Shown: positions 48,313-60,952, counted from the stretch's first letter. The stretch is 64,000 nucleotides of DNA from Erpobdella octoculata (GCA_963978895.1 OZ022245.1:21880968-21944967), one strand, 5' to 3'. Notes: a model not told the origin generated them from the sequence alone. Numbers and translations are program-made.

Positions 48313-49140
48313 ACTAGCGGGTTACCTGGCGTTGCTCGGGGTTTTTACAGGTTTTTCTAATGCGTGTCTTTTTAGCTCCCGTTTCCTTTCCGCATGCGCT
48401 CCCGCTTGTGCTCATTTTTTCTTTTCCACTCTTTCTTAACTTCTTTTAGCCCATAAAACGTAAAATAGATTTGCTAAAAGTTGTCTGAAGCCTTCAAACG
48501 TTGTTGCGTAAACTGAATTTGAATTTTATTACGCAATTCACCTTCCGGGCCAAAAGTGCCTATACATGATCATTGAATTTTATTACACAAATTACCTTTG
48601 ATGGTCGTACCTAGGTACTTTCGGCCTGGAAAGTTTTTTGGCCCACCTGAGTCGGGAGATTGGAGTTGGGAGTCCAAACCTTCCTAACATTCTTCCCCTG
48701 TATGAGAACTACCTCCTTGCCAAATTTCATTAAGATCGCTCTCCCGCTCCGCTCCGCTCATTTTGTGACCGATTTTAATTTTTTTCACAATAACCTTCTC
48801 CCATTGCCTCTAAAGCTCGTGTAAAAATAGTACTACGATCCGATAAATGGTGTAGCAATCCATAAAGGACATCTATACTTACATTCATCATTTCATTTAT
48901 ACATATACTAGCGGGGTTACTCGGGTTTTCAGAAGTTTTTTATCGTTTTTCTCTCTTGGTCCCGTTTCCTTCCCCGCTTGCTCTCCCGTTTCCGTTCCCG
49001 CTTGCTCTCCCGTTTCCGTTCCAGATTTGTTCTTTTCCATTCTTTCATAACTTATTTAGCACATAAAACGTAAAATAGATTTGCTAAAAGTTGCTTGAAG
49101 CCTTCAAACGTTGTTACGTAAACTAAATTTGAATTTTATT
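48313..49140 (+). repeat. 'tactagcggg' family, two head-to-tail units
   Basis: Heads at 48313 (actagcgggttacctggcgt) and 48907 (actagcggggttactcgggt). Both share a tail with AAACGTAAAATAGATTTGCT and GAAGCCTTCAAACGTTGTT. Confidence 0.75.
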
Positions 49141-49143
49141 ACG

Positions 49144-49620
49144 CAATTACCTTCGATGGTCGTACATAGGAACTTTTCGCCTGGAAAGTTAAGAAGGAGA
49201 AAAAGTTAAGAAGGTTTGGACTCCTTCTCCGATCCCCCCGGCTCAGGGGGCCAAAAAACCTTCCGGGCCAAAAGTGCCTAAACATGATCATTGGATAAGT
49301 TTTTGAAGCACTGTTTACAATTGCGTAACAGGCATTACTTGCTATTCGACTTCTTAATATTAAGAAGTCCATGACTTGCTTCCCAGTCTTCCATAATGTG
49401 ACCGATTGCGCGTTATTACAAATTACTAAGTGATAGATGGGGCGGGAAAGCGACCAGAGTCGGGAAAGTGACCGGAAGCGGAAAAGCAACGGGAGTCGGA
49501 GAGCAAGCAAAAACGGGAAAGCGACCGGGAGCGGGAGAGAAAACGGGGAATTAAACGGGAGCTAGAGAAAAACGACAAGAAAGCTCTAAAAACCGCCGCT
49601 AACTCACCCGCTCTGCTCCG
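49144..49620 (-). repeat. Minus-strand 'tactagcggg'-type purine-rich repeat
   Basis: Reading the minus strand from 49620, TTAGCGGCGGTTTTTAGAGC is followed by CCCGTT/CCCGCT pyrimidine repeats, like the plus-strand family. Long frames here are by-products of the repeat. Confidence 0.55.
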
Positions 49621-50045
49621 CTCTTTGATGAAGCGTTCCGTGAGTAATAATGTGGCATCTCCGAGTAAAGCAACGTTTGTGCAAATGGATCGCTTTGGCA
49701 AATCGCGAAAAAACTCGTTAATGTTGTTGCTGGAGGTGTTTCAGCACGTTGAATAATATTCGACACGTTAAAATAAACTCGTTGACCATTTTCCAGATGC
49801 ACAGCCAAATGGACAACAGTGGGATGACGTTCGTGAATAGAGAATGAGAATATACGCCAAATTGTCTCATTGCAGTTCACATATCTACCAATTTGATAGC
49901 GTCTAATTTCGTCGTTATCTGAGCTTTGAATGCCAGAAACTGCCATATCGCTGCCTTTCGTTACATATTTGCAGATGTACTTAATTGACTTTACAGAATT
50001 GCAATACTCAACATTGCAATGTGTCTTGAATGTTTGGAAAGATGT
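49599..50045 (-). pseudogene. Helitron Rep/helicase protein fragment
   Basis: The minus-strand frame reads THCNVEYCNSVKSIKYICKY, then VTKGSDMAVSGIQSSDNDEI, RYQIGRYVNCNETIWRIFSF, IHERHPTVVHLAVHLENGQR and TTLTSFFAICQSDPFAQTLL. This run is characteristic of the region between the Rep and helicase domains of Helitron proteins. Both ends are cut: by the purine-rich repeat below 49620 and by a 157-bp monomer fragment above 50045. No Rep tyrosines or helicase motifs are present. Confidence 0.75.
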
Positions 50046-50097
50046 GGCGCATGTGGTGTGGAAAATAGGGTTATTTGTTTTATAAAGTAACTGCTAC

Positions 50098-50835
50098 TCA
50101 AAATTTGACATCTCTGCTCTCTTTCTCCAACAAGTACTCGACCATTCCCGCCGGGCACTTTCCGAAAAACTGCTCTTTCAGAAACAAAAACCACAGATTT
50201 TGTTTGCCCGCGAGATCTAACCAGCGCCTGAGGTGGCTATCTAGACGCACTAGATAATGTTCCCAGGTCTCTTCCGTTTCAGGCTTTGACTCTCGAAACA
50301 TTATGCGATAGTCTTCCGCTGACTTCCCAAAACGACGAAGGAGTGCCTCCTTTGCCGTTCTGTAGTCCTGCATCTGACTATCGCTAAGTTGGCCAAACAC
50401 TTCCAAAGTCTTCGCGCTAAGCAACGACCCTAGAAGCATTCCCCAATCCTTCTGAGGGTGACCATTGGCTTTTGCCAATGACTCAAATCTCAGCAAAAAT
50501 GCGTCGATGTGATCACCTTCAGAAAACTTTGGATAAGAAATCTTTGTTACCTCTACCTTTGGCTCTTTTTTCGTTAGGGCCTCTAATTCCAGCTTTTTCA
50601 ATTCTAATTCATGTTGACGTTGAGCTATTTTATCTTCACGTTCTGCTATTTTATCTTCACGTTCACGTTCTTGTTGAGCTATTTTATCTTCCCGCTCCTG
50701 CTGAGCCTTTTTTTCTTCCCGTTCCTCCATTCTCTTAACCCTTTCTTCATCCTTTAACTCTTTGACGTAATTCCTTAAATCCACTCCGGAATAGCCTAGA
50801 GCCTGTCCCATCGCAATGAATTTCTCGTCAGACAT
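50098..50835 (-). pseudogene. CsRn1-type LTR element Gag (3' truncated)
   Basis: A 245-residue frame with ATG at 50835 begins MSDEKFIAMGQALGYSGVDL. A long charged coiled coil follows (QEREDKIAQQEREREDKIAE) and then a SCAN/Gag-like capsid (YPKFSEGDHIDAFLLRFESL, LLGSLLSAKTLEVFGQLS, ALLRRFGKSAEDYRIMF). It encodes particle structure. The frame runs out at 50098 exactly where a 157-bp repeat monomer begins, so the rest of the element is lost. Its primer site and LTR lie just upstream. Confidence 0.8.
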
Positions 50836-50916
50836 CTTTCACAAAAGAAAAAAAAATTCGGTCACTTGTGATCAAATAACTTCAGAAAATATATTTACGG
50901 ATGAAAATGCGTAAAT

Positions 50917-50931
50917 ACGTCGGGGTCACCA
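50917..50931 (-). promoter_or_regulatory. Primer-binding site, tRNA-Trp
   Basis: The minus strand reads TGGTGACCCCGACGT, complementary to the 3' end of animal tRNA-Trp including CCA. It lies one base after the LTR end at 50933. tRNA-Trp priming is a feature of the CsRn1/Kabuki gypsy group. Confidence 0.8.
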
Positions 50932-50932
50932 A

Positions 50933-51190
50933 TGTAAACGTAGAGGAATATGCTTTCTAGCGATTCGTAACGTTAAAGTCGAAGTTATTTATAACACAAT
51001 ATTTCTCGAATTTATTTTAACTTTATTATTCTTCCTTGAATATAATCTTTTTTTCTTGACTCTAAACTGAATTATATCACTTTGCAGAAGTTAGCCCGGT
51101 TCTGACAAATCTTTTTATAATTCCAATTTCTCTACTCAACAACCTTACTTTTTCTACTGAGGACCACAAAAAGGAAAAAGACCAATACCA
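50933..51190 (-). repeat. LTR of the CsRn1-type element
   Basis: Shared with 290-507 (opposite orientation), ending TGTAAACGTAGAGG at 50933 on the plus strand. The outer border is unclear because a TA/CATA microsatellite begins at 51194. Confidence 0.7.
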
Positions 51191-51193
51191 ATT

Positions 51194-51440
51194 ATATATA
51201 TATATATACACGCATATATATACATATATATATACATACATATATACACATACATACATATACATACATCCATCCATGTATATATACACTCAAACACACA
51301 TATACACATATATACACTAATGATACAAAAATTATACGCACACACAATGTCACAGGAGCACAAATATACACATATACATACATATACATATATATATACA
51401 TATATATACACACATATACACACATATACACGCATATACA
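51194..51440. repeat. TA/CATA/CACA microsatellite
   Basis: Mixed di- and tetranucleotide repeats. ORFs across it are compositional. Confidence 0.93.
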
Positions 51441-51842
51441 TTCATACATAAATGACTACTGTTTCAACACAACCAAAATATGCACACATAATAAAATAAA
51501 ATAAACAACTATTATGAAAATACGTAAGATGAATCATCTTCATCTTACAAATGTATTTGAAATCAAAGTTTGTGTTGAAAAACTTGTGTTTCCTTTACTT
51601 CGTTTATCACATCCAAGCCGCAGGAGCAATTTTAACAACATTTGGCATGCAGGTAACTTCATTGATGAGAAAATTTTAAAAAATTACAAAAAAATCTGTT
51701 ATTTCTTTGACATTTCATAGGCAAAAACGAGACAAAACTAAGCACAAAAAACCCGGACAACACCGGGTAACCCTGTCAGTAAGCTATATAATGGCGGAAA
51801 AATTTTGCCCCCCCCTGGAAAATGCTGAATTTACGTCCCTGT
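51441..51842. other. No gene; repeat and hAT end fragments
   Basis: 51735-51790 is a minus-strand 'tactagcggg' family head (CCCGGACAACACCGGGTAAC on the plus strand). 51795-51841 ends AAATTTACGTCCCTG-like, resembling the ends of the hAT element at 61606-62691, but only one end is present. Confidence 0.45.
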
Positions 51843-52790
51843 CGTCCGAATGGGGAATGATGAGTCGATGGTCTCCAGAGTTCTTTCTGGCGTTCCGCAG
51901 GGTTCCATTCTTGGACCCCTACTCTTTGTTTTATATACTACTGAGATCTACCACATAGCAGTCTCCCATGGCATCTCACTCCAACTCTACGCCGACGACG
52001 CACAACTTTACACTCACTCTACTGTTCATGATGTCCCCACTGCCTGTACTAGACTTGCCGCATGCGTTGTTGAAATTGGATCATGGAGCGCCTTGGAGTT
52101 CTATTTAACAGCTTCTTATGCTTGTCCCCCTATGTCTCATCAGTTGCTCAAGCTAGTTTTTTTCATCTTCGCCGTATTCATCAAATTAGACCGTGTCTCG
52201 ACCACTACTCTCTTAAAACTATCGTCCAAGCACTTGTTCTCTCAAGACTGGACTACTGTAATGCTGTCCTTGCACGACTTCCAGCTACGACTCTTCGCCC
52301 CTATACCTCTGTTCTTTATTCAGCCGCTCGTCTGGTGGCTCATGCTTCTCGCCGGGATCATATCTCGCCAATCTTACGCCAACTATGATGGCTTCCTATT
52401 TCCTCCAGGATCATCTTAAAGCTCTGTCTTTTAATCTATAAAATCTTCAATAATCGCTCTCCAGTATGTCTACTAGAGTTTCTCATTCTATGCTCTGATT
52501 GCCCCGGCAGACAGAGACTTCGCTCCTCCTCCCGACGTGATCTTACTGTCCCTCGGACTCATCGCGCCTTCTCAAGACCGACAGCCTGGAACGCAATACC
52601 CACATCTATTAGAGAATCCACAACTCTTCATGAATTTATAATTAAATTAAAAACATACTTGATTTCTTTATAATAGCTTACTTTTCGTACGCGATCGCTT
52701 TCGATCAAAATTTGTTTTGTTTTAAGCGATTAATAAATGATATATAAAATAAATGAGACGTAATTCAATCGCTGGGATTGCAGACCGGTT
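51843..52790 (+). mobile_element. L2/CR1-like LINE, 3' fragment (copy B)
   Basis: RT motifs are visible: LSGVPQGSILGPLLFVLY and LQLYADDAQLY (catalytic YADD) in frame 51850-52080. The protein then shifts frame at about 52082 to RLGVLFNSFLCLSPYVSS and SRLDYCNAVLARLP, ending near 52675 with AFSRPTAWNAIPTSIRES. The 3' UTR matches copy A. Copy B also has 46 bp (52768-52815, GCAGACCGGTTAATTTATTA) that A lacks; a related stretch is at 9417-9460 and 63203-63243. Confidence 0.85.
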
Positions 52791-52973
52791 AATTTATTAA
52801 GAAACCTCAATGAAACTAGGTTTTAGATATTTTTTTATCTTTCTTTCTTTCCCATTCCCGTTCCCGCTTCTTTAGTTACTGCAAAAGGAGAAATGTTAAC
52901 AAAAAATGCAGAGATAGAGAATAAAAACATTGAAAACATGTAACCAGCGCTGTTGAATAATAATGCTGCAGGA

Positions 52974-53045
52974 GCTTCTATGGTGCAACGGTTAGCACTT
53001 TGGACTCTGAATCCAGCGATCCGAGTTCAAATCTCGGTAGAAACT
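52974..53045 (+). tRNA. tRNA-Gln (CTG), slightly degenerate (copy B)
   Basis: 72 nt, same layout as 1395-1466. The T-loop is canonical (TTCAAAT) and the anticodon CTG is kept. The acceptor stem GCTTCTA/TAGAAAC has one C-A mismatch. The two copies have different mismatches, as expected if selection relaxed after duplication, or if both descend from a weak tRNA pseudogene. Confidence 0.75.
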
Positions 53046-53064
53046 AATTTTGTATGATTTAAGC

Positions 53065-53771
53065 CAGGGGTGGGCAAACTACGTCCCGCCAAAGTATTTT
53101 ATGCGGCCCGTTTAGAATTTTTGCTAATTTTTTAAATTGTTATTTTGATTATTGGCTTCGATTCAAATTTAAATTTTATTAATGTTTTTTGTTGGTTCTT
53201 TTTACATAAAACTCACAACATCCCTATTCGAAACTGTATTCGCGTTTAACTAACAGTTAGTTTAGGTTGCATTTTGAAAGTTTTTACAAATTGTAATTTG
53301 TAAGTCAATAAACGTTGATTTAAACATGAGTGATGCTAAGAAAAGAAAAATTGAGGACGAATGTCGTGTTTTTAATGAAGAATGAACTGCTATGTACTGC
53401 TTCACAAATGTCAGGGACAAAGCGGTCTGCTTGCTGTGCCGTGAGTGTGTGAGCGTCTTCAAAGAGTACAATTTAAAAAGACACCACCAAACAGAACATT
53501 TCAAGAACCTTATCCAAAAGCGTGAACAGTTACATGCTTCTCATTGATTATAATTGTACTCTGTGGTCAGATTGTATCCAAATTAAGTTTTCTCTTCTTT
53601 ATAATTATTATGATAGTAACAATAAACTTGTGTTGAAATGATTATGAATAATAAAATCTTTTTTCATAATTCCAAACGTTGTAAATTTGTTAATAGACCA
53701 AATATATATGCGCCCGCGATGACAAATCAGTTTTCAATGCGGCCGCCGTAGAAAAAGTTTGCCCACCTCTG
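53065..53771 (+). mobile_element. hAT-Charlie-like element, non-autonomous (copy B)
   Basis: Ends CAGGGGTGGGCAAACT and GTTTGCCCACCTCTG; TSD ATTTAAGC/GTTTAAGC (53057-53064, 53772-53779; one substitution). A 74-codon frame (53326-53547) starts MSDAKKRKIEDECRVFNEE, has one TGA at codon 20, then reads KAVCLLCRECVSVFKEYNLK and RHHQTEHF: a CxxC…H…H zinc-finger as at the N-terminus of GTF2IRD2/Charlie-type proteins. The rest of the transposase is absent. Confidence 0.88.
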
Positions 53772-53829
53772 GTTTAAGCCGAGTGGATAAGCAAACAACA
53801 GAGACAACTTAAATAAAAAATATATATAA

Positions 53830-54120
53830 TTACTAGCGGGATTACTCGGCCTTACCCGGTTTTCAGAGGGTTTTTTAATTTCTATTTCTCTCCCTTTCCC
53901 GCTTGCTCTCCCGTTCCCGCTCGCTCTACCGTTCATGTTCCGCCTGCTCACCCGCTCCCATTTGCTTTTTCAACCCCGCTCATTTTTCCACCTCCGATTG
54001 CTTTCCCGCTCCTGCTCCATTTCTTTCTTCTTCTTCCTCCTGACTTCTTTTTGCCCATAAAACTTAAAATACTTTTGCTAAAAGTTGCCTAAACTAAATT
54101 TGAATTTTGTTACGCCATAA
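53830..54120 (+). repeat. Dispersed 'tactagcggg' family member (copy B)
   Basis: Head tactagcgggattactcggc, pyrimidine-rich body and the shared AAAATACTTTTGCTAAAAGT tail; duplicate of 2253-2520. Confidence 0.7.
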
Positions 54121-55024
54121 CCTCTGTGGTTCGTAAATAAGCATTTTGGCTTGAGAAGTTTTTTTGTTATAAATTTTTTTCAATTTTTCAAATTAAAAAC
54201 TACCTTATCTTTTTTTACTCTTTGAAATCTACCTCCAACTAACACAAAACATAACAAAGAAACTTTGTTCGTCATTAGAATAGTAGCAGTCTGTTTGGGC
54301 ACATAACAACAACACATGTGTTATAATAGGAAAAGAAATAAACAATTATTTGGAGGAGCAGTGTGTTTCAAGTGACGCTAACTTTTTGGTTTGAAAGAAA
54401 GATAAAAATGTTAAAATTTTCTAAATTTTGTTCACACTAAAAAGCGTTACTTTTCTTCACCAACTAAAAACGTACCAAGTGAAAGTCTGTTTAATGCAAG
54501 CCGATATTTTTGCAGACAGTTCTGTGGTACGGTCAGGGCCGGATTTACAAGCAGGCCGACTAGGCCATGGCCTAGGGGCCCCGTAAAATAAGGGGCCCCA
54601 AAAACATTTTAAGTAGTATGAAAAAAAAATTTAATATCAATTGATTTACAATAAATTTATTTCATAGTGATTTTAAGATTTGTATTGATAAAAATTTCAT
54701 CTTAAAAGAAAAAAATATTAAGCTAATTTCTCGGAAACGCAAAAATTCTCATTAGAAAATACAAATAGTGCAAAATAAAAAACATTTCTGTACTCTTGTT
54801 TTTTTAATTACTTCCGTTTCTGTCATTTTCTGTCTAAACCATTTCTTGTAGTTGTCTATCACTGAAATCAGTGCTCGTCAACGGCAACAATTAAATTAGT
54901 TTTTTTTCCGAATTTTTTTAAAAATTTGACCGTCTGGTGGAAGACTGCGCAGGAGACATTGACGAAAATTTATATGCAGAAATCGAACATCTACATCTTT
55001 ATTTGAAAGATCATTTCAATACTC

Positions 55025-56026
55025 ATGCTCCCCAAAATCTTGTTCTCCTTGCAACTATGGCTACCAATATGTAAACGGTGGTCACCTCGCCGCAGTGATC
55101 ACAACTGGGAAACCAGTAAAACCAGGCAAGAAACCAGGGACCTAAAACGAACGAATCTATCGATAAATGCTACCTCAACTGAGGCAGCCGATGTGTCGGC
55201 ATTGGGGACCCATGGTGTGGACGAAAAATGGACTACTGGCCGAACGACTAAATTTATTAAACCAAAGAATGAAATACGAATTGCCGCGTGGAACGTACGA
55301 ACGGGTCATCACGTCGGCCAAAAGGAGATTATCGCCACCGAAATAACCAACTACAAAATATCGATCGCCGCCATATCGGAACTACGACTCACGGGATCCG
55401 GGACAATGATGATTAGCCCACCGACGACCGACGAGACAATTACGCTCTTCTACTCCGGTGGTGACAAGCGAGAGGCCGGTGTTGGATTTATGGTCGGCCA
55501 GCGGGCTGCCCACAGTGTCGTCGCCTTCCAAACAATTTCTGAACGTCTGGCAGTCCTTTCCATCGATGGCACAATCAAGACACACATCCTATCCGTCTAC
55601 GCGCCGACCGAAACAAGCTCAGATGCTGCAAAAGACGCTTTCTACGCCGATCTACAAGCTGCGACTGATTTTATACCGCAAACCGAAGTTACCATATTGG
55701 CAGGCGATTTTAACGCTCACGTCGGCGACAACCGTAGTGGCTGGGAAGAAACGCTTGGACGATTCGGCCACGGAAAAATCAACGACAATGGGCAGCGACT
55801 GTTGTCGTTTGCGTCAGTAAACAACCTCGTCATTGGCAACAGCCTCTTCCAACACCCGAAGAAGCATCGGCTCACGTGGAGAAACCCGTCGGGGAAAGAT
55901 TCGGCCATGCTCGACTACGTTCTGATCAACAAGCGTTTTCGATCGACGCTCAACGACGTTCGAGCAATGCATGGCCCTGATTGCGGATCTGATCACTACC
56001 TCGTGCGGGCCAAAATACAACTTTGA
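55025..56026 (+). pseudogene. RTE endonuclease domain
   Basis: APE-type endonuclease: IRIAAWNVRTG (about residues 84-94), ISELRLTGSG, SVYAPTETSS, ILAGDFNAHVGDN (GDFNAH at about 227), MLDYVLINKR and CGSDHYLVRAKIQL. These blocks carry the catalytic Asn/Glu/Asp/His residues of the fold. The frame stops at TGA 56024-56026 but continues in the same frame to 56569, so the stop is a point lesion. Confidence 0.88.
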
Positions 56027-56631
56027 CTCCAAAAAGCAAAAAAGAAGACGCCGGCGGCTGTAAAGAGAAACCGGACGTGCCTACGCGATCCGGCAGTTCG
56101 ACACAAATTCCAGCTTGCTTTATCGAACAAGTTTGCGATCCTCAATACATTGGACGATGTCAACGATGAAGAAAAACAAATAACCAAATCCGTCATCGAA
56201 TGTGCGGCGCCGTTATGTCCACCGATCCGTAGACGAACGCAGCCATGGATTTCGGATGAGTGTCTGGATTTGGTAGCTGAGCGGAAAAGAATCAAGCACG
56301 TCGATTTCGAACAATACCGGCGAATTAATCAAGAGGTAAGGCGGAAAATGAAGATCGAGCGAGAGGCGTATTGGAACGATGTTGCAGCCGAAATGGAAGA
56401 AGCCGCATCACGACATGAATATCGAACATTGTATCAGACACTACAACGCGGGAATTCTTCCACAAACTGTACAACCACGATCCGCCTGCAGGACCAGCCG
56501 CGGACCCGCCACAAATCGATCAACCGCAGATCCCATTTCCCGTCGACGTACCAACAATCGCCGAAGTGAAAGCGGCCGTCAAATCGCTCAAGAACGGAAA
56601 AGCGCCGGGCATCGATTAAATTACAGCCGAG

Positions 56632-57633
56632 ATGATCAAAGCTGGTGGTGACATTCTATTGCAACGTCTACAGGTCCTATTGACATGCATCTGGGACACG
56701 GAGTACGTACCATCAGCGTGGAAGAAAGCGATCGTCGTTCCCATTTTGAAGAAAGGAGACAGTCGGGAATACAAAAACTACCGCGGCATTAGTCTCCTTT
56801 CAATCGTTGGAAAAGTATTCACGAAGATCATTCAGTCACGACTACAAAAACATTGTGAACAATCGTGCCGAGAGGAACAGGCCGGATTTCGACCGAATCG
56901 TGGATGCATCGATCAAATTTTCGCACTACGCCAACTTGTAGAAGAGAGGGTTCGATGTGGCCGGCGGACTGTTGTTGTCTTCATCGACTTCAAATCGGCT
57001 TTCGACTGCATCCATTGGCCATCATTGTGGACGGCATTGGAAAGAGAAAATATACCGCCGAAAGTCATCCGTTTGTTACAAGCGTCGTATAGTGGTTCGA
57101 CCAGCTGCATCCGAATTCGAAACGACCTATCGGACGAGTTTACCATTCAAACCGGTGTCCGACAGGGAGACGTCGCCTCTCCGCTTTTATTTAACGTCGT
57201 GATCGATGCGATCATGAGGAAATCGTTCGAAGGAAGGCGTGGTGTTCAATACGACAAAAACAACTTTATCACTGATCTGATGTTCGCGGACGATAGCGCT
57301 GTATTCGCCGACACCGACGTGGAAGCTACAGATTGCCTAAACGACATCGGCAATATTGCCAAGTCATACGGCCTAAAGATCAACGCCGAGAAGACCAAGG
57401 TATTAACAACGGACGGGTCGCCAGCTCATGTCCACCTAAATGATGTCCAGATTGAGCAAGTGACGAAATTTAAATACCTTGGATCGATCGTGCAGGAAAA
57501 GAAGACGTCGTCGTCGGCCGACGTCCACAGCCGCGTTGGCCAGGCGACTGCGGCATTTGCAGCGCTCAGATGCTGCGTTTGGAAGAGAACGAACATTGAA
57601 TCAAGACAAAAGTTCGTCTTTACCGAACATTGA
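56632..57633 (+). pseudogene. RTE reverse transcriptase domain
   Basis: WKKAIVVPILKKGDSREYKN, YRGISLLSIVGKVFTKII, EEQAGFRPNRGCIDQIFALR, VFIDFKSAFDCIHWPSLW, GVRQGDVASPLLFNVVIDAI and the catalytic FADD at 57283-57294. RTE elements use FADD here. The C-terminal part moves to another frame (57630-58124, LPILLYGSETWTLFKSDVNR, RRLRWFGRVCRMDD). Confidence 0.9.
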
Positions 57634-58123
57634 TTCTTCCGATCCTCCTATATGGCTCGGAAACATGGACATTGTTTAAATCCGATGTGAATAGACTTGA
57701 AGTATTCCAAATGCAATGCCTGCGGCGAATACTGGGAGTCTCCATCCGCGACCGCATTCGAAACGATCCGATCCGTGAACGGTGTGATCGACAACCACTG
57801 ATCGACGAACACATCCAAAAACGGCGACTACGGTGGTTCGGGCGCGTCTGCCGAATGGATGATAAACGGCTTCCCAATAGTTTACTTTGGCGGGAGCGAC
57901 CGCCTGGCTGGCGCATCCAACGTTCGGCGCCAAAGAAAACATGGCTGAAAATTATTGATGGGGACCTCAAGAGGAAGCGACTGACCGCCGATGGGGCGAG
58001 AAGGGTTGCGGCCGATCGAGGAAAAGGGAAGATTGTCGTGGAAGACGTTCGTGGTCCCGTGGCACCGACAGCAGCGTATTGGCTTCGAGGACATCCTCCT
58101 CCCCAAGCGCCGGCTACGGACTA

Positions 58124-58558
<435 letters not shown>

Positions 58559-59349
58559 TCAAGCTCCCCAATTGTCCTATTTGGATTTGTACAAACTTAA
58601 TAAAGAAAAACAAATGAAGGCTGCATTTCCTAATACCGAGATAGTTCTTAGAATTTTCATATGTTTCATGATATCCAACTGCTCTGGAGAGAGGTCATTC
58701 TCAAAATTAAAATTAACGAAAAATGACTTGCGATCAACTTTGTCACAAAAAACGTTAAATAATTTTGCATTAGAATCAAGTAATGCTGACAAAATGAAAT
58801 CGATTGGTTTTGATTTATTGGTTAACGATTTTGTTGATGAAAAATACGCAAAATAATTTTGTAGATTGCAAACAATCATTTTAAAAAATTGAAATACAAT
58901 CTTGAATTACATTAAAGTTGTAATATTTTTTGAATTTAAGAGCTTAGGAATATTTTTTTATTTTTCAAAATGGGGCCTCAAATTTTTGTTGGCCTAGGGC
59001 CCTCAAAATTGTAAATCCGGCCCTGGGTACGGTTCATATATATAGAATAGGTATATTGGCAAGCCTGTAGTTTAAGATGGCTTTTAGCTAGGCAGCCTAG
59101 GAACCAGACCAAAGAACTCCGAAAACGATTTTGAGTCTTTTTGGTTACATGAATATTCATTATTTATATTAATCGGCAATAACTTTACCGATATAAACCA
59201 ATAAAGAAATGGGAAAATTTTAAATTTAATACAGCATTTGGCAATAATAATAATAATTAAAATATGGGCTGATTTTGAAATTTGTTCTACTCAATTTACG
59301 GTTCTCAGCTAGCTTAAAATGTGTACTGCAACATGGTAATGTCTCGAAA

Positions 59350-59452
59350 ACCCCGAGGTCCATTAATCCCGAGGTCCGTTAATCCCGAGGTCCATTAATC
59401 CCCAGGTCCGTTAATCCCGAGGTTCATAAATCCCGAGGTCCGTTAATCCCCG
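59350..59452 (+). repeat. 16-bp array, left
   Basis: Six units of atcccgagg(tccgtta/tccatta/ttcataa). Confidence 0.93.
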
Positions 59453-60125
59453 ATTTAGCATGAAATTCAAGCGCTGGGCTGCACTCCATTCTCTGCTCAT
59501 TCCACTGATAAACAATGGGCTGACTGTGACAATGTTGCCTAAGAGATCAATAAAAGCATGTGTTTTATATTATTTTCAGTGATTGCGTAACACTTGTGTA
59601 ACAAATGTAACACTTTTATTCTACCGGCTAGTGTACAATATTTAAGTAACGACCCAACCTCAGCAATCGCATGTATAAAATCCCTTCGGAGTAAGTAAGC
59701 ATGAAGTCTCAGCCAATTTTACATACCATTTAATTTAAGCCCCAAAAAACAGCTTCCATTACTTATTTATACCTGCAGAAGTTATCGACATGCTACGTCA
59801 CATGCGCGCACAAAAAACTACAATCGTTTTTAATATATTTACTTAATAGATCCACACTTTTGCTTACTTCTGCTATATTCTGGTCGGCACTTTCAGGAGT
59901 TATTTTACGAATGAAGTGTTGGGGACCACATCAGATTGAAGCAGGTCAACGAGGAACAAATTATACATAACACTCTTTGAGCATAATTGACCACGAGCGA
60001 TTCACGACACGCGCATGAGCTACGGAAACATTGTTTGCTAGCCTGCCCAAGCCAAAAATATTTGTTGATACCTTTAAATTAAAGCCAGAGTAGAAGCTTG
60101 TACCGTTCAAGTCAATATACCCCTA

Positions 60126-60195
60126 TTTAACGGACCTCGGGATTTATGAACCTCGGGATTAACGGACCTCGGGATTTATGAACCTCGGGATTAAC
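60126..60195 (-). repeat. 16-bp array, right (inverted)
   Basis: Four units, reverse complement of the left array, with the two variants strictly alternating. Confidence 0.93.
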
Positions 60196-60215
60196 GATAT
60201 ACAATCCTGCAACTG

Positions 60216-60952
60216 GCAATATCTGTTTGATTTGCCTGAGCTATAAAAAATTCCAATTTCAAAACTTGTTTAATGTATTGTACAAGTATCTGCAGAAAAC
60301 TGAAAAATGTCAGAACAAATCTTAAGATCTTTAAAATTTACAGAGAAAAAAAGTATAAAATATTTAGATTAAATTTAAATGTACATCTATATATGAAAAA
60401 ATAAAAAAAAGTCTAAATTTCTTAGACTAAAAGTACATCTTTTATTAACAAAAAAAAATAAAAAAGTTTAAATTATTATTTAAATTGTGAGTACATCTAC
60501 TTAAAAAAATCAAAACAGAGTATAAAATCTTTAGAATATATGTATATCTATAAAAAAAGTAAAAAAAATCTCTAAAATCTTTAGAAATATTTAAAACAGA
60601 ATTTAATTTTGAGCAGATGTATATACAATCTTAAGATTTTAGGCTTTGATACATATAACACAGATTGTTGATGTTGATTTTGTTTTTTTAGGTACATGTA
60701 CCCATAATTTAAAGTTTAAAATTGTTATAACTTTTTTGTTATAAAAAGATGTACTTATAGTCTAAGAATCTTTGACTTTGTGTTGATTTTTTCATAGATA
60801 GATTTACATTTAATCTAAATATTTTATACCTTTTTTCTCTGTAGATTTTAAAGATGTTGAACTTTTTTCAATTTTTTGTAGATACAATACATTAAACAAG
60901 TTTTGAATTTGGAATTTTGTATAGCTTTTCTGGCAAATCAAACATATATAAG
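60216..60952. repeat. Inner hairpin
   Basis: 60216-60390 and 60795-60952 are inverted copies, sharing for example CAAAACTTGTTTAATGTATT and AAAATATTTAGATTAAAT. A third, partial copy of the right arm lies at 60955-61030. The centre consists of degenerate TTTAGA…GTACATCTA repeats. Confidence 0.85.

Noticed and set aside
49139..49701. Arg/Ser-rich minus-strand ORFs (123 and 91 aa)
   Set aside because: Low-complexity translations of the same repeat family on the other strand.
52974..53045. tRNA-Gln copies as heads of SINEs
   Set aside because: No tail, no TSD and the same location in both paralogs; they look like tRNA genes or pseudogenes carried along by the duplication.
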